A stretch of 64,000 nt of DNA from assembly GCF_024124665.1 (NCBI RefSeq), contig NZ_JAMXSB010000018.1, positions 1-64,000 of the forward strand, read 5' to 3'. The notes beneath the pieces were generated by a model. It saw only the letters and a list, made by a program, of their open reading frames with translations, had not been told where the DNA came from and did not search any database. The position numbers and the translations under genes are program-made. The stretch comes from Pleionea sp. CnH1-48 (GTDB taxonomy: Bacteria; Pseudomonadota; Gammaproteobacteria; Enterobacterales; Kangiellaceae). Each line of letters starts with the position of its first letter. Positions within the stretch are counted from its first letter, which is position 1. Of the stretch, positions 41,144 to 51,546 are shown one piece after another.

Positions 41144-42800
41144 AAACTTGTGGCTTTATGACACAACACTCCGAGACGGGGCTCAGATGCAGGGCGTTCG
41201 TTTTTCGGCAAAAGATAAGTTAACGGTTGTACAAATGCTGGATGATTTTGGGGTTCATTACATTGAGGCCGGTTGGCCTGGTGCTAACCCTGTGGATGAT
41301 GAAGTCTATGCAGCATTAAAAAATAACCCTTTAAAACAGGCGAAGCTAGTAGCGTTTGGAGCAACTTGCAAGCCGGGTTCTCAAGCTTCTAGTGATAAGC
41401 AGTTAGCTGCATTGCTTGAGTCAGAGGCTCCAGTGATTACGTTAGTTGCAAAAACATCGGCGTTTCATATTGAAAGCATTTTACGCACCACTCGTGAAGA
41501 AAACTTACGCATGATCGCGGACTCAGTGGCGTTTCTTAAACAGCATGAGCGTGAAGTTTGGATTGATGCTGAACATTTTTTTGATGGTTACGCTGACGAT
41601 CCACAGTTGACTTTGGATTGCCTACGAGCGGCGGTTAATACCGGTGCTGATGGCGTTGTTCTATGTGACACCAACGGTGGTACTTTACCCAATCAAGTTG
41701 CCACACTGGTACAGCGTGTGGTGAAAGAGTTTGGTATTCCTGTTGGTATTCATGCGCACAATGATTGCGAGCTTGCTGTGGCTAATGCATTAAGTGCTTA
41801 TGAGTCGGGTGCAGCCATGATTCAAGGAACCATGAATGGATATGGTGAGCGTTGTGGCAACACCAACTTGATCTCACTTATTCCAACATTGCAACTCAAG
41901 TACAAGGCTAATTTGTTTGCCCCAGAACAACTTGGCCGATTAACAGAGTTGTCTCGCAGTATGGCGGCTCGTGCGAATCGCACTCCGGATCCTTTTGCGC
42001 CTTATGTTGGTCAAGCCGCTTTTGCTCATAAGGGTGGTCTGCACGCTTCAGCAATGAGTAAATCGACGGCCAGTTATGAACATATCGATCCCACCTTGAT
42101 TGGCAATGACCGTCATATTCTGGTTTCTAATCAAGCAGGACGAAGCAACCTATTACAAAAAGCATCTGCGTTTGGTTATGACATTCAAAAGCCAGAAGAA
42201 GCTTTAGCTTATGTAAAGCAAAAAGAGCAGCATGGTTTTCAGTTTGAAGAAGGGGATGCTTCTCTGGAGTTGTTGCTGCGACGGCGAGACCCCGAGCATA
42301 AAGCCGCGTTTCAAGTTGAAGAACTATCAGTTCACAGTATGACGCGCGATGGCGGTGAAGGTTTGCATCGAGCATCGGTGAAAGTGAATGTTAATCAGCA
42401 GTCATTATGGTCTGCGGCAGAAGGTCGTGGTCCGGTAGAAGCCATTGACCGTGCATTAAAGTCGGCGTTAGGAAGTTTTTGGCCAGAGTTAGAACAATGT
42501 CATTTAACGGATTACAAAGTTCGAATTCTGGACCCTGATGCAGCAACGGCTGCAACCACCCATGTGTGGGTCGAAGCCTCTTACAATGGTGCGGTATGGA
42601 ATACTATCGGTTGCTCGCCGAGCATTATCGAAGCCAGTCAGCAAGCACTCAGTGATACATTAGAATATTTTATTTTAAAGCGGCATGAACTGACTTGTTC
42701 GTCATTAATGACAACGGATCGCTCATCGCCAGCAACTCGAGATTCTCAATTAGCATTAAGCAATACCCAAGGAGACAACAATGGCCATCAAGCAGCCTGA
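41127..42800 (+). CDS. cimA: (R)-citramalate synthase/2-isopropylmalate synthase family, CimA type
   Basis: A 557-residue enzyme of the DRE-TIM metallolyase group. It has LYDTTLRDGAQMQGVRFS (catalytic Arg), GIHAHNDCELAVANAL (HxH metal site) and GYGERCGNTNL, followed by the LeuA-type C-terminal regulatory domain (about 410-535). It matches the CimA subgroup more than LeuA: LWLYDTTLRDGAQMQGV and the GWPGANPVDDEVY region are typical. CimA condenses acetyl-CoA with pyruvate to citramalate, giving 2-oxobutanoate for isoleucine without threonine deaminase. It sits between ilvM and ilvE, overlapping both. Substrate use should be tested; LeuA activity is the alternative. Confidence 0.85.
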   Translation: MHTLPENLWLYDTTLRDGAQMQGVRFSAKDKLTVVQMLDDFGVHYIEAGWPGANPVDDEVYAALKNNPLKQAKLVAFGATCKPGSQASSDKQLAALLESEAPVITLVAKTSAFHIESILRTTREENLRMIADSVAFLKQHEREVWIDAEHFFDGYADDPQLTLDCLRAAVNTGADGVVLCDTNGGTLPNQVATLVQRVVKEFGIPVGIHAHNDCELAVANALSAYESGAAMIQGTMNGYGERCGNTNLISLIPTLQLKYKANLFAPEQLGRLTELSRSMAARANRTPDPFAPYVGQAAFAHKGGLHASAMSKSTASYEHIDPTLIGNDRHILVSNQAGRSNLLQKASAFGYDIQKPEEALAYVKQKEQHGFQFEEGDASLELLLRRRDPEHKAAFQVEELSVHSMTRDGGEGLHRASVKVNVNQQSLWSAAEGRGPVEAIDRALKSALGSFWPELEQCHLTDYKVRILDPDAATAATTHVWVEASYNGAVWNTIGCSPSIIEASQQALSDTLEYFILKRHELTCSSLMTTDRSSPATRDSQLALSNTQGDNNGHQAA

Positions 42801-43737
42801 ATTTATCTGGTTTAACGGAAAACTGATTCATTGGAATGACGCAAAAGTTCATGTGTTGAGCCATGCGATTCATTATGGTTCTTCCGTTTTCGAAGGCATC
42901 CGTTGCTATGAAACAGAAGATGGTCTGGCGATATTTCGCTTGCAGGATCATGTAAAACGACTTTATGACTCAGCCAAAATTTATCGGATGGAAATTCCAT
43001 TTTCGGAAGAAGCTATGAATCGAGCCTGTCGTGATGTGATTACAGAAAATCGACTGGGTGCTGCCTACTTACGTCCAATCGCTTTCCGTGGTTATAGCTC
43101 GATTGGTGTATTGCCCGCGGATAATCCGGTAGAAGTATCTGTTGCCGCTTTTGAATGGGGGGCTTATTTAGGTGAAGAGTCTCTCGCTCAAGGAGTTGAT
43201 GTTGGTGTATCCAGTTGGAATCGAGTGGCACCTAATACGATTCCTACAGCGGCAAAAGCTGGCGGAAATTACTTATCATCACAGTTGGTGGCTGAAGAAG
43301 CCAAACGTCATGGCTATGCCGAAGGTATTGCTCTGGACACGCAAGGCTATATCAGTGAAGGTTCTGGCGAAAATATATTTATTGTTCGTAACGGCAAGCT
43401 TTATACGCCTCCGGCAACCGCAGCTATCTTGCCGGGAATTACTCGTGACACCATCATGACGTTAGCGCGTGAATTGGGTTACGAAACCATTGAAGCTAAT
43501 TTGGCAAGAGAGGCCCTTTATCTAGCCGATGAAGTGTTTATGACAGGCACTGCGGCAGAGATTGTTCCTGTGCGCAGTGTGGATTCACAAATTATTGGAG
43601 CTGGTTGTCGAGGACCCATCACCGAGCAGTTGCAAAAAACTTTCTTTGGTTTGTTTAACGGCACCACTGAAGACAAGTGGGGATGGTTGGATCACATTTA
43701 CCTTGAGCAGCCCATGGCGGTTTATGGTAACGGGTAA
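42781..43737 (+). CDS. ilvE: Branched-chain amino acid aminotransferase
   Basis: A 318-residue class IV PLP aminotransferase. Key features are HAIHYGSSVFEGIRCYE near the N-terminus, the lysine in PTAAKAGGNYLSSQL, the EGSGENIF phosphate-binding segment and the TGTAAEIVPV loop. It makes Val, Leu and Ile from their 2-oxo acids with glutamate. The ATG follows a clear AAGGAG and overlaps the cimA end by 20 bases. It is separated from ilvD by 166 bases that hold a hairpin. Confidence 0.96.
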   Translation: MAIKQPEFIWFNGKLIHWNDAKVHVLSHAIHYGSSVFEGIRCYETEDGLAIFRLQDHVKRLYDSAKIYRMEIPFSEEAMNRACRDVITENRLGAAYLRPIAFRGYSSIGVLPADNPVEVSVAAFEWGAYLGEESLAQGVDVGVSSWNRVAPNTIPTAAKAGGNYLSSQLVAEEAKRHGYAEGIALDTQGYISEGSGENIFIVRNGKLYTPPATAAILPGITRDTIMTLARELGYETIEANLAREALYLADEVFMTGTAAEIVPVRSVDSQIIGAGCRGPITEQLQKTFFGLFNGTTEDKWGWLDHIYLEQPMAVYGNG

Positions 43738-43748
43738 TCCATCAAAGT

Positions 43749-43775
43749 GCCGACGTTAAAACCACTAACGTCGGC
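43749..43775 (+). terminator. Hairpin between ilvE and ilvD
   Basis: GCCGACGTTA and TAACGTCGGC form a perfect 10-bp stem with a 7-base loop, 12 bases after the ilvE stop. There is no T run, and ilvD continues in the same direction, so it is more likely an mRNA-stability or partial-termination element inside the operon. Confidence 0.6.
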
Positions 43776-43903
43776 TTACCTGCACAACAGGGCACTCATT
43801 GAGTTCTAATCTATACCTAAAGTATTTCAAGGCACAGGCAACACCGCTGCACCTTGAAAGGCGATAGTTATATAACAAGTAATTAGCGGTAGGAGTTTTA
43901 TAA

Positions 43904-45736
43904 ATGCCACATTATCGATCACGCCAGTCGACTCACGGACGTAACATGGCGGGGGCGCGTGCGCTATGGCGTGCGACAGGAATGAAAGATGGCGACTTTG
44001 GTAAGCCTATTATTGCGGTCTGTAATTCTTTTACCCAGTTTGTACCTGGGCACGTCCACCTAAAAGACATGGGTGCACTTGTCGCCAAACAGATTGAAGC
44101 AGCAGGTGGTGTGGCAAAAGAGTTTAATACGATTGCGGTTGATGACGGTATTGCTATGGGACACGAAGGCATGTTGTACAGTTTGCCATCGCGAGAACTG
44201 ATTGCTGACTCAGTTGAATACATGGTGAATGCACATTGTGCGGATGCCATGGTTTGTATTTCTAATTGCGACAAAATTACTCCTGGAATGCTCATGGCGG
44301 CCATGAGGCTTAATATTCCTGCGATTTTTGTATCGGGTGGTCCGATGGAGGCGGGCAAAACTCGATTGGCGGGCAAAGATTTTAAACTGGATCTGGTTGA
44401 TGCCATGGTAGCCGCTGCCGATGACAGTGTGAGTGATGAAGATTGCGAAACATTAGAGCGCAGTGCTTGCCCTACATGCGGTTCTTGCTCTGGCATGTTT
44501 ACCGCTAACTCTATGAATTGTCTTACTGAAGCTCTTGGTTTGGCATTGCCGGGCAATGGCAGCTTGTTAGCGACACATAGCAAGCGTAAAGGTTTATTTG
44601 AGCAGGCAGGGCGACAAATTGTGTCTTTAGCCAAAGCATGGTATGAGCAAGAAGATGCCTCGGTGTTGCCGCGTAATATTGCTAGTCGAGACTCTTTTAT
44701 TAATGCTATGCGAGTTGATATTGCGATGGGAGGGTCTACAAATACCGTATTACATTTGCTGGCGGCGGCTTACGAAGGTGAGATTTCTTTCTCGATGGAA
44801 GATGTGCATCATCTGTCAAAAGAGACGCCTCATTTATGTAAAGTCGCACCAAGCACTAAAGAATATCACATGGAGGACGTACATAGGGCTGGTGGCATTA
44901 TGCGTATTCTAGGTGAGCTTGAGCGAGAAAAGTTGTTGAACACATCGGTGCCTACGGTATTGCAAATGCCATTGGGGGAACAGATTCAAGCCTGGGATAT
45001 TGCACAAAACAGTGATCCCGAACTAGAGCGTTTCTATCAAGCCGGGCCAGCGGGTATTCCAACACAAAAAGCTTTTAGTCAAAACTGCTACTTTGATAGC
45101 GCAGATAAAGATAATCAAAATGGATGTATTCGTAGCCTTGAGTATGCTTATAGTCAGGATGGAGGCCTGGCGGTGCTATCAGGCAACCTGGCAGTGAATG
45201 GATGCATTGTCAAAACGGCTGGAGTGGATGAATCGATATTACTGTTTAATGGGTGCGCGCGGGTATTTGAAAGCCAGGACGATGCTGTTGCGGCAATTTT
45301 GTCGGATCAGATCGTTGCAGGTGATGTTGTGGTCATTCGTTATGAAGGGCCTAAAGGTGGGCCAGGCATGCAGGAGATGTTGTATCCCACCAGCTATCTT
45401 AAATCAAAAGGGTTGGATAAGGTTTGTGCATTGGTCACAGATGGTCGTTTTTCGGGCGGAACCTCTGGGTTATCCATTGGTCATGTATCGCCGGAGGCTG
45501 CTAGTGGGGGGGCCATTGGATTGATTGAAGAAGGTGATCCTATTGCGATAGATATTCCTCAACGACGTATTCGTATTGATATTACAGATGAAGAGCTGGA
45601 ACAACGCAGGCTTAATATGGAAGCTCAAAGCCAGCCGTGGCAACCTGCTCAGCGTCAACGGCAGGTATCAACAGCATTAAAAGCCTACGCTAGTATGGCC
45701 GCAAGTGCTGATTTAGGCGCTGTGCGTCAGTTATAA
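43904..45736 (+). CDS. ilvD: Dihydroxy-acid dehydratase
   Basis: A 610-residue Fe-S dehydratase, converting 2,3-dihydroxy acids to 2-oxo acids in Val and Ile synthesis. The cluster ligands are in [25 protein letters not shown] and [19 protein letters not shown]. The C-terminal [22 protein letters not shown] is canonical. The length equals E. coli IlvD (616). Last gene of the operon; a terminator follows. The start [19 protein letters not shown] matches the family. Confidence 0.97.
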   Translation: MPHYRSRQSTHGRNMAGARALWRATGMKDGDFGKPIIAVCNSFTQFVPGHVHLKDMGALVAKQIEAAGGVAKEFNTIAVDDGIAMGHEGMLYSLPSRELIADSVEYMVNAHCADAMVCISNCDKITPGMLMAAMRLNIPAIFVSGGPMEAGKTRLAGKDFKLDLVDAMVAAADDSVSDEDCETLERSACPTCGSCSGMFTANSMNCLTEALGLALPGNGSLLATHSKRKGLFEQAGRQIVSLAKAWYEQEDASVLPRNIASRDSFINAMRVDIAMGGSTNTVLHLLAAAYEGEISFSMEDVHHLSKETPHLCKVAPSTKEYHMEDVHRAGGIMRILGELEREKLLNTSVPTVLQMPLGEQIQAWDIAQNSDPELERFYQAGPAGIPTQKAFSQNCYFDSADKDNQNGCIRSLEYAYSQDGGLAVLSGNLAVNGCIVKTAGVDESILLFNGCARVFESQDDAVAAILSDQIVAGDVVVIRYEGPKGGPGMQEMLYPTSYLKSKGLDKVCALVTDGRFSGGTSGLSIGHVSPEAASGGAIGLIEEGDPIAIDIPQRRIRIDITDEELEQRRLNMEAQSQPWQPAQRQRQVSTALKAYASMAASADLGAVRQL

Positions 45737-45778
45737 AGGTAAGGATTCTTCATTTTCTGGTTTGAGCCAGTGACAATA

Positions 45779-45816
45779 GACGGTGGGTATATCTAAGGAG
45801 CCCATCGTCATTTTTT
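45779..45816 (+). terminator. ilv operon terminator
   Basis: GACGGTGGG and CCCATCGTC pair over 9 bp with one G-T wobble, loop of 13, then ATTTTTT, 42 bases after the ilvD stop. Confidence 0.82.
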
Positions 45817-45963
45817 GTGGAGGTTTTAAGACAGTCGGAATCATATTTAAGACAAAGGGATTTTTGAAACAAATGGAAACAAAAAACACCAAAAAAATTG
45901 TGAAAATTTACATAAAATCAACACCCTAAAATGCCATAAAAAATAAAACAGGACTATTATTGA

Positions 45964-48231
45964 ATGCGCTCTTTTTATACGCAGGCTTTTGTTGGTTTAA
46001 TAGGATTACTTAGTGTCGGGACGACTCCGCTCTTTGCGCAACAAAAGGCTGTTAATTATACGATTCCTCATATAGAAGAAAAACCGTCTTTGGATGGTGA
46101 GATGAATGAAGCCGCATGGCAGAGAGCTCACAAGACGGTATTAGGTTACGAAACCGATCCTGGTGAAAATATACCGGCCAAAGTTAAAACGACAGCCTAC
46201 TACTATGAAGATGGTGCTAATCTGTATGTCGCTTTTGTTGCTGAAGATCCTCAAGTAGGCGAGTTAAGAGCCTTTTTTCATGATCGCGATCAATCGTGGA
46301 GTGATGATAATGTCAGTATTATCATCGATACCTTCAATGATGAGCGTCGAGCCTATCAATTTCTTGTCAATCCTCTTGGCGTTCAGTGGGATATTTTAAT
46401 TGATGATGTTGTTGGCAATGAAGATTCTTCATGGGATGCAATATGGGATAGCGCTGGTAAAGTAAATGACAAAGGCTACGTTGTCGAAATGGCTATACCG
46501 TTGCGTGCTTTGCGTTTTAACGAGTCGCTAGACAATCAAACTTGGGGGATCGAGTTCGTCCGATTTTATCCGCGTGATCAACGCCATCGCTTTTCTAGTA
46601 TGACGCGCCAACGTAGCATCGCCTGTAACCTTTGTCAGTTAGAAAAAATTTCGGGCTTTGGTAAAATCTCTGCAGCGAAAAACTTTGATGTAACACCTAC
46701 GCTAACTTTGTCTGATTCTGAGCGTCGCGATGATGTGAACTCACCTTGGACATCAGATGGCACCGATAGCGAAGCGGGTGTCGATCTACGCTGGGGTATT
46801 ACACAAGACTTATATTTGAATGCGACGGTGAACCCAGATTTTTCTCAGGTAGAAACTGATTCTGCACAGTTAAGCGTTAACAATACCTTTTCTTTGTTTT
46901 TCCCCGAAAAACGTCCTTTCTTTTTAGACGGTGCCGATTACTTTAATTCGCCTAATCGTTTGGTTCATACTCGCAACATTGCTGATCCTGATTTTGGTGT
47001 GAAGCTTACCGGAAAAACTGACCAAAATTCTTACGGCGTTATTTTTGCCAACGACACTAATACCAGTTTTTTATTGCCGCGTTCTTTGCGCTCTCATGTC
47101 GTGTCTATTGATGATACCGAGAGCGATATTGCTGTTTTGCGCTGGCGTAGAGATGTCGGTGAAAAAAATTCCATCGGTGCTTTGGTGACACATCGTTCTG
47201 CTGATAATTACGAAAATAACCTTCTTGCTGTCGATGGTCGTTATTGGTTTTCGGACACTGACAACCTGAGAGTTCAGTTAATGTCTTCAGAGACAGAATA
47301 TCCTGATGAAGTTCAGCAAGAGTACGGTCAGGAAGCTTCCTTATCTGATAATGCGTTAAGCCTGAGTTATAACCATAATGATCGAGAGTGGGACTGGGGC
47401 GCTTTTCATCGTGATTTTGGTAAAGGATTCCGTGCTGATCTTGGATTTATTACTCAAGTGGACGCGCGTAAGTCTGGCTTTAGCGGACGTCGAAAATGGC
47501 GCGCGAATGAAGGCTTGTGGACGTATATCGATATTTATTCCGATTACGATATTACTCATGATGACAGTGGTCGAAAGATTGAAGAAGAAGTTGAAATCTG
47601 GCTGAACATCGATGGCATAAAACAATCTGCTATGTGGTTTGGTGGTGGACGACGAGAACGCTTCTTTGCCAAAGTTGCTACCGACGGCAGTGAAAGCGGA
47701 GGCACCATTTACTTTGAGAATTTTATGGGAGCCGGATTTGGCTTTAGACCGATACCGCAGTTGTTATTAGAGTTAGGTATGAACTTTGGCGACAGAGTGG
47801 ATACTTTTAATAATCAGTTAGGTCAGACTCATGAGTTTCGTCCTAGAGTTGAATGGCAGGTTAATGAACATTTGAAACTTAAACTGCGCCATATCTTGAA
47901 CTGGTTGGATGTTGATGGTGGCGAATTGCTGAAAGCCAAAATTACCGAGCTAAAAGGCAGTTATCAGTTTAATATTCGTCATCAGCTAAAGTTTACTTTG
48001 CAGATGAGAGACATCGATTTTAACTTACCTTTGTTTTTGCCCGATGAAGCGCCCGATAGCGCCACTGATAGAAAACTCGGCCGACAACTTATTTATTCGT
48101 ATAAGGTGAATCCTCAAACTCTATTTTTTGCAGGTTATTCTGATCTGGGCTATCAAGACGATTCCCTAAACAGTATAGAAAGTAGAGAGAAAACCTTTTT
48201 TGCCAAGTTTAGTTATGCCTTTCAACTATAG
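45964..48231 (+). CDS. Outer-membrane beta-barrel protein, DUF5916 with CBM9-like domain
   Basis: A 755-residue exported protein. A signal peptide ends at PLFAQ. Residues about 30-220 resemble carbohydrate-binding module family 9 (KPSLDGEMNEAAWQRA, NLYVAFVAEDPQ, WDAIWDSAGKVNDKGYVVEMAIPLRALRF). The rest is a DUF5916 region with NPDFSQVETDSAQLSVN and FFPEKRPFFLDGADYF followed by alternating aromatic beta-strands ending in FAKFSYAFQL, an outer-membrane barrel terminus with C-terminal aromatic/Leu. Members occur near secreted enzymes; binding or import of a glycan is possible but unproven. It is separated from ilvD by a terminator and 227 bases. Confidence 0.85.
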   Translation: MRSFYTQAFVGLIGLLSVGTTPLFAQQKAVNYTIPHIEEKPSLDGEMNEAAWQRAHKTVLGYETDPGENIPAKVKTTAYYYEDGANLYVAFVAEDPQVGELRAFFHDRDQSWSDDNVSIIIDTFNDERRAYQFLVNPLGVQWDILIDDVVGNEDSSWDAIWDSAGKVNDKGYVVEMAIPLRALRFNESLDNQTWGIEFVRFYPRDQRHRFSSMTRQRSIACNLCQLEKISGFGKISAAKNFDVTPTLTLSDSERRDDVNSPWTSDGTDSEAGVDLRWGITQDLYLNATVNPDFSQVETDSAQLSVNNTFSLFFPEKRPFFLDGADYFNSPNRLVHTRNIADPDFGVKLTGKTDQNSYGVIFANDTNTSFLLPRSLRSHVVSIDDTESDIAVLRWRRDVGEKNSIGALVTHRSADNYENNLLAVDGRYWFSDTDNLRVQLMSSETEYPDEVQQEYGQEASLSDNALSLSYNHNDREWDWGAFHRDFGKGFRADLGFITQVDARKSGFSGRRKWRANEGLWTYIDIYSDYDITHDDSGRKIEEEVEIWLNIDGIKQSAMWFGGGRRERFFAKVATDGSESGGTIYFENFMGAGFGFRPIPQLLLELGMNFGDRVDTFNNQLGQTHEFRPRVEWQVNEHLKLKLRHILNWLDVDGGELLKAKITELKGSYQFNIRHQLKFTLQMRDIDFNLPLFLPDEAPDSATDRKLGRQLIYSYKVNPQTLFFAGYSDLGYQDDSLNSIESREKTFFAKFSYAFQL

Positions 48232-48423
48232 ATAGGGGCTGTAGGACTTTCGATTAATGAAAGAACTGTCTCTCCTAGACATCCGCTATCCTCTTCTTTT
48301 TATTCAAAAAAGAGGGGGATACGCTGCTAAATTCCGATAAAACATACCTCAAACATGACATTTTCCCTGTTGATTTGATAGAATTGCGCGCAATTTTACT
48401 GGTCAGGGCATAGGAGCTCGAAA

Positions 48424-49191
48424 ATGAAAAAACTGGCTTTCTTATTAAGCGCACTTCCAATTGTCGCATTCGCTGGTGATGCGGAAGAGAATAAGTTATG
48501 GAAAGGTAAGGCAGAAGCTGGGTTGGTATCGACAACTGGAAACACAGACACAAGCTCAACTAATCTTAAATTAGAGCTGGTTTATGAGTCAGGTGACTGG
48601 CGCCATAGTTTTTTGACGGAAGCGTTTCTGGCCGAAGCTGAGCAAGTTGTGGGAACAGAACTAGATGGTCAAGGTAACCTGGTTGAAAGAAGAGAGAGTC
48701 GTGATACTGGTGAGAAGTATTACACTTTGATCAAATCAGATTACAAATTCAGTGAGACTGCTTATTTCTATGGTTTGGTCGACTACACTGATGATCGCTT
48801 CTCTGGATTTGATTACCAAGCCAATGCTTCGGTAGGTTTGGGCAAAAACTTTATTAAAAATGACAAGTACACTCTTGATGCCGAAATCGGCTATGGTGCG
48901 CGTCGTTATCAAGAAGAAGCTCAGTGGGATGCCGAGACAGAAGGCGTTACTAGAGTGGCTGGTAAGTTTCAGTGGAATATCAGTGAGAATGCTAAATTTA
49001 ACCAAGAGTTGAACTCACAGATTGGCGACGACATTACAGTGTCTAAGTCAATTTCTGCTTTAACTGCTAATATAAACAGCAGTATGGCGTTGAGCATTGG
49101 TTACGAGATTGTTCACACTTCAGATGTTCCAAGTGCTGACATTGAAAAAACAGACCGCAAAACGACGGTTAATCTGGTTTATTCTTTCTAA
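48424..49191 (+). CDS. DUF481 outer-membrane protein (YdiY-like)
   Basis: A 255-residue barrel protein with a signal peptide (MKKLAFLLSALPIVAFA, cleaved before GDAEENK). The mature part has the DUF481 pattern: WKGKAEAGLVSTTGNTDTSSTNLKLEL at its start, alternating strands, and the C-terminal TTVNLVYSF with terminal Phe required for outer-membrane assembly. Some members are salt-induced (YdiY); the function is unknown. It is single and ends with a 12-bp terminator stem. Confidence 0.88.
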   Translation: MKKLAFLLSALPIVAFAGDAEENKLWKGKAEAGLVSTTGNTDTSSTNLKLELVYESGDWRHSFLTEAFLAEAEQVVGTELDGQGNLVERRESRDTGEKYYTLIKSDYKFSETAYFYGLVDYTDDRFSGFDYQANASVGLGKNFIKNDKYTLDAEIGYGARRYQEEAQWDAETEGVTRVAGKFQWNISENAKFNQELNSQIGDDITVSKSISALTANINSSMALSIGYEIVHTSDVPSADIEKTDRKTTVNLVYSF

Positions 49192-49203
49192 ATGAATATC
49201 CTG

Positions 49204-49234
49204 ATCAAGCCAGAGCGACTCTGGCTTGATACTT
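49204..49234 (+). terminator. Terminator of the DUF481 gene
   Basis: ATCAAGCCAGAG-CGA-CTCTGGCTTGAT is a perfect 12-bp stem, followed by ACTTTT. Confidence 0.85.
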
Positions 49235-49375
49235 TTGCACGGCTTTAGCCTGTTTTAAAATCCTTCTTCTTACTCTACTCTTAATCTATCTCTCCTACCT
49301 AAAGAAACTGTGCTAAGCTCATAGTTTGTCATTGCTGTATTTTGCACTGTAGCGGTGTGCATTTCGGGTTGGTTC

Positions 49376-50566
49376 ATGTTAAAAAAGATATCTGCTTCCG
49401 AGTTGAAAGTCGGCATGTATGTTGACTCCATTATTCAGAAGTCATCAACACTAAAAATCAGTCAGCAAGGATTTATCAGTTCCGATTCTATCTTAAAAAA
49501 ACTTAAGGATTCCGGCGTTGTTTACGCCATTATTGATACGGATAAAAGTCAGAATGAGTCAGAGCCTGATAAGCCGGAGTCGATAAAAGAAGAAGCGCCC
49601 AAGCGTACTAGAAAGTCTTCTGCATCATTGAGTGGGAGACTTAAAGCCGCCTCTAAGCTTTATGAAGAAGCTCGAACTTTGCAGGCGCAGGCATTAAGCA
49701 ATATCAAAGAGGGTAAGAAGCTGAATGTCGAGCCTCTCAATCATATGGCTGAGGCGCTTATCGATTCTATTTTTGATGACCAAGATACTTTGTTATGTGT
49801 GAGTCAGATGCGTAACAAAGACTCTTATCTCTTGGAGCATTCAATTAACGTATCCATTTTGATGACCGTTTTTGCCAATCATCTTAAATATCCTAGAACT
49901 ATTATCCAGCAATTAGCCGTTGGTGGTCTGCTTCATGATATTGGTAAAATCAAAGTACCTGATAGCATACTCAATAAGCCCGGACGTTTAACACAAGAAG
50001 AGTTCGAAGAAATGAAGCGTCATGTGGAGTATGGTATCGCTGAAGTTCAAGATATTGCTGATATCTCTGACATTAGTATGCAAGTCATTGCTATGCATCA
50101 TGAAAAGTTAGATGGCAGTGGTTATCCCAAAGGCTTAAAAGGGAATGAAATTACACCTTTTGGTCGTATTGCTTCTATTGTTGATATTTTTGATGCATTA
50201 ACAGGAGAGCGGAGCTATAAAAAAGGGATTGTGCATGTACGCGCTCTTAAAATGTTAATGGAGCAAAAAGAGTTATTAGATATGGGAATGGTTGAGCAGT
50301 TTATTAAGTGTATTGGCGTCCATCCTGTTGGTTCTATTGTTCTCTTGAAGAGTGGCAAATTAGGCATTGTTACTCGCTCTAATCCTGACAGTCCTCTCAA
50401 GCCTTTGGTTAAAACCTTTTATAGTGCTAAGCATCGCCATTTTCTTGAAATAAAAGAGGTAGATTTAGCCAGCAAGTTTTGCGAGGATGAGATAGAAAAA
50501 AGCGTGAAGGCTGAAGAGTTTGGTATTAACTTTCAGCACTTTTTTAATGAGCAGTTTGTTGCCTAA
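49376..50566 (+). CDS. HD-GYP cyclic-di-GMP phosphodiesterase with DUF3391 domain (second copy)
   Basis: A 396-residue paralogue of the gene at 9258, with DUF3391 (SASELKVGMYVDSII) and an HD-GYP domain (LLHDIGKIKVPDSILNKPGRLTQEE; HHEKLDGSGYPKGLKGNE). Metal ligands and the GYP motif are intact, so phosphodiesterase activity is expected. The region between the domains (residues about 55-95) is a charged linker (KSQNESEPDKPESIKEEAPKR) absent from the other copy. The ATG at 49376 is my choice; a GTG at 49355 would add seven residues, and both have weak ribosome-binding sites. Its last 23 bases overlap the converging binding-protein gene. Confidence 0.9.
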   Translation: MLKKISASELKVGMYVDSIIQKSSTLKISQQGFISSDSILKKLKDSGVVYAIIDTDKSQNESEPDKPESIKEEAPKRTRKSSASLSGRLKAASKLYEEARTLQAQALSNIKEGKKLNVEPLNHMAEALIDSIFDDQDTLLCVSQMRNKDSYLLEHSINVSILMTVFANHLKYPRTIIQQLAVGGLLHDIGKIKVPDSILNKPGRLTQEEFEEMKRHVEYGIAEVQDIADISDISMQVIAMHHEKLDGSGYPKGLKGNEITPFGRIASIVDIFDALTGERSYKKGIVHVRALKMLMEQKELLDMGMVEQFIKCIGVHPVGSIVLLKSGKLGIVTRSNPDSPLKPLVKTFYSAKHRHFLEIKEVDLASKFCEDEIEKSVKAEEFGINFQHFFNEQFVA

Positions 50567-51338
50567 ACAAGGTATCGTCTTTTAATGCTTTACTAAAAAC
50601 CTGATCAATATCGATTCGTTTGAGCCCTTCATTAAAAATTTCGGTAATCAGTCGCGAATTTGCTGTCTTTTTAAAACAAATATAAAGCTTCTTATTTTCT
50701 AATGTTTTTTTATTAAAACTCACTTTATCTCTTATTCTCAACAGATGCTTATTGTTATTTAATAGATAACTCATCACATTTTTGTCGATAACAATCAGTG
50801 GAAATCGTCCTGCTGCCAGTTTTTGCAGGTTTCTGGCGTCACTGGTTGCTGTTTCTACCTTGATATTGCCATTGGCTACTCGTCGATCAAACTCGGTAGT
50901 GTTTATGTAATCCTGAACAACACCTATTTTTGACTGTCTGGCAATATCATTGAGTGTATTCCACTGAACAGGGCTTGATATGCGCTGAGCAAACCCAAGT
51001 GGTCCTGAACCCATCGGGTTAGAGAGGTGGCAGTATTCATGCAGTTTTGATGAGTAGTATTCGGGAAAGTAACCAGCATACTTAGAGCGATCAGAAAGAC
51101 CTAGTTTGACAGCCCGAGACCAAGGATAAATGTCGATATGAAGTCGATAGCCAACGGCAGCAAAAGCTGCTCTGGCAACGGCTGCTGATGCTCCTTGATC
51201 AGCCCGCTCGTGAGTTGTATAGGGAGGCCAGTCAAGAGATGTCAAATAGATCACTTTATCGTTTTTTTCTTTTGCGGCTAGAACTAATGGGATTAGTAGC
51301 ACCGTCAATAAGATCGTAATGGCAAAATGTTTTAGCAT
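50544..51338 (-). CDS. Periplasmic substrate-binding protein, family 3 (SBP_bac_3)
   Basis: A 264-residue exported protein with a signal (AITILLTVLLIPLVLA) and the two-lobed type-II binding fold of amino-acid-binding proteins: YLTSLDWPPYTTHERADQGASAAVARAAFAAVGY, then FPEYYSSKLHEYCH and GVVQDYINT. No permease or ATPase is beside it, so it may act as a sensor or orphan solute binder. The ligand is unknown. It converges with the HD-GYP gene with a 23-base overlap of the coding ends. Confidence 0.82.
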   Translation of the reverse strand: MLKHFAITILLTVLLIPLVLAAKEKNDKVIYLTSLDWPPYTTHERADQGASAAVARAAFAAVGYRLHIDIYPWSRAVKLGLSDRSKYAGYFPEYYSSKLHEYCHLSNPMGSGPLGFAQRISSPVQWNTLNDIARQSKIGVVQDYINTTEFDRRVANGNIKVETATSDARNLQKLAAGRFPLIVIDKNVMSYLLNNNKHLLRIRDKVSFNKKTLENKKLYICFKKTANSRLITEIFNEGLKRIDIDQVFSKALKDDTLFRQQTAH

Positions 51339-51546
51339 AAGTACAAAGAACGATACTCGGTGATTGTTGGAATGAGAGCGCTTCTTGGCTCAGCGATAAA
51401 TTACATGACCTCACCTATAATGTTATCTCAATTTTCAAGAATCTGCACTTTCCTGTAGGCACAATATCTGCCAACTTCCTCTTTATATCGCAAATAACGT
51501 TAGTTTATCGAAGAAAACAGCCAGTAAAATTGAGCTATTGCAGCAT

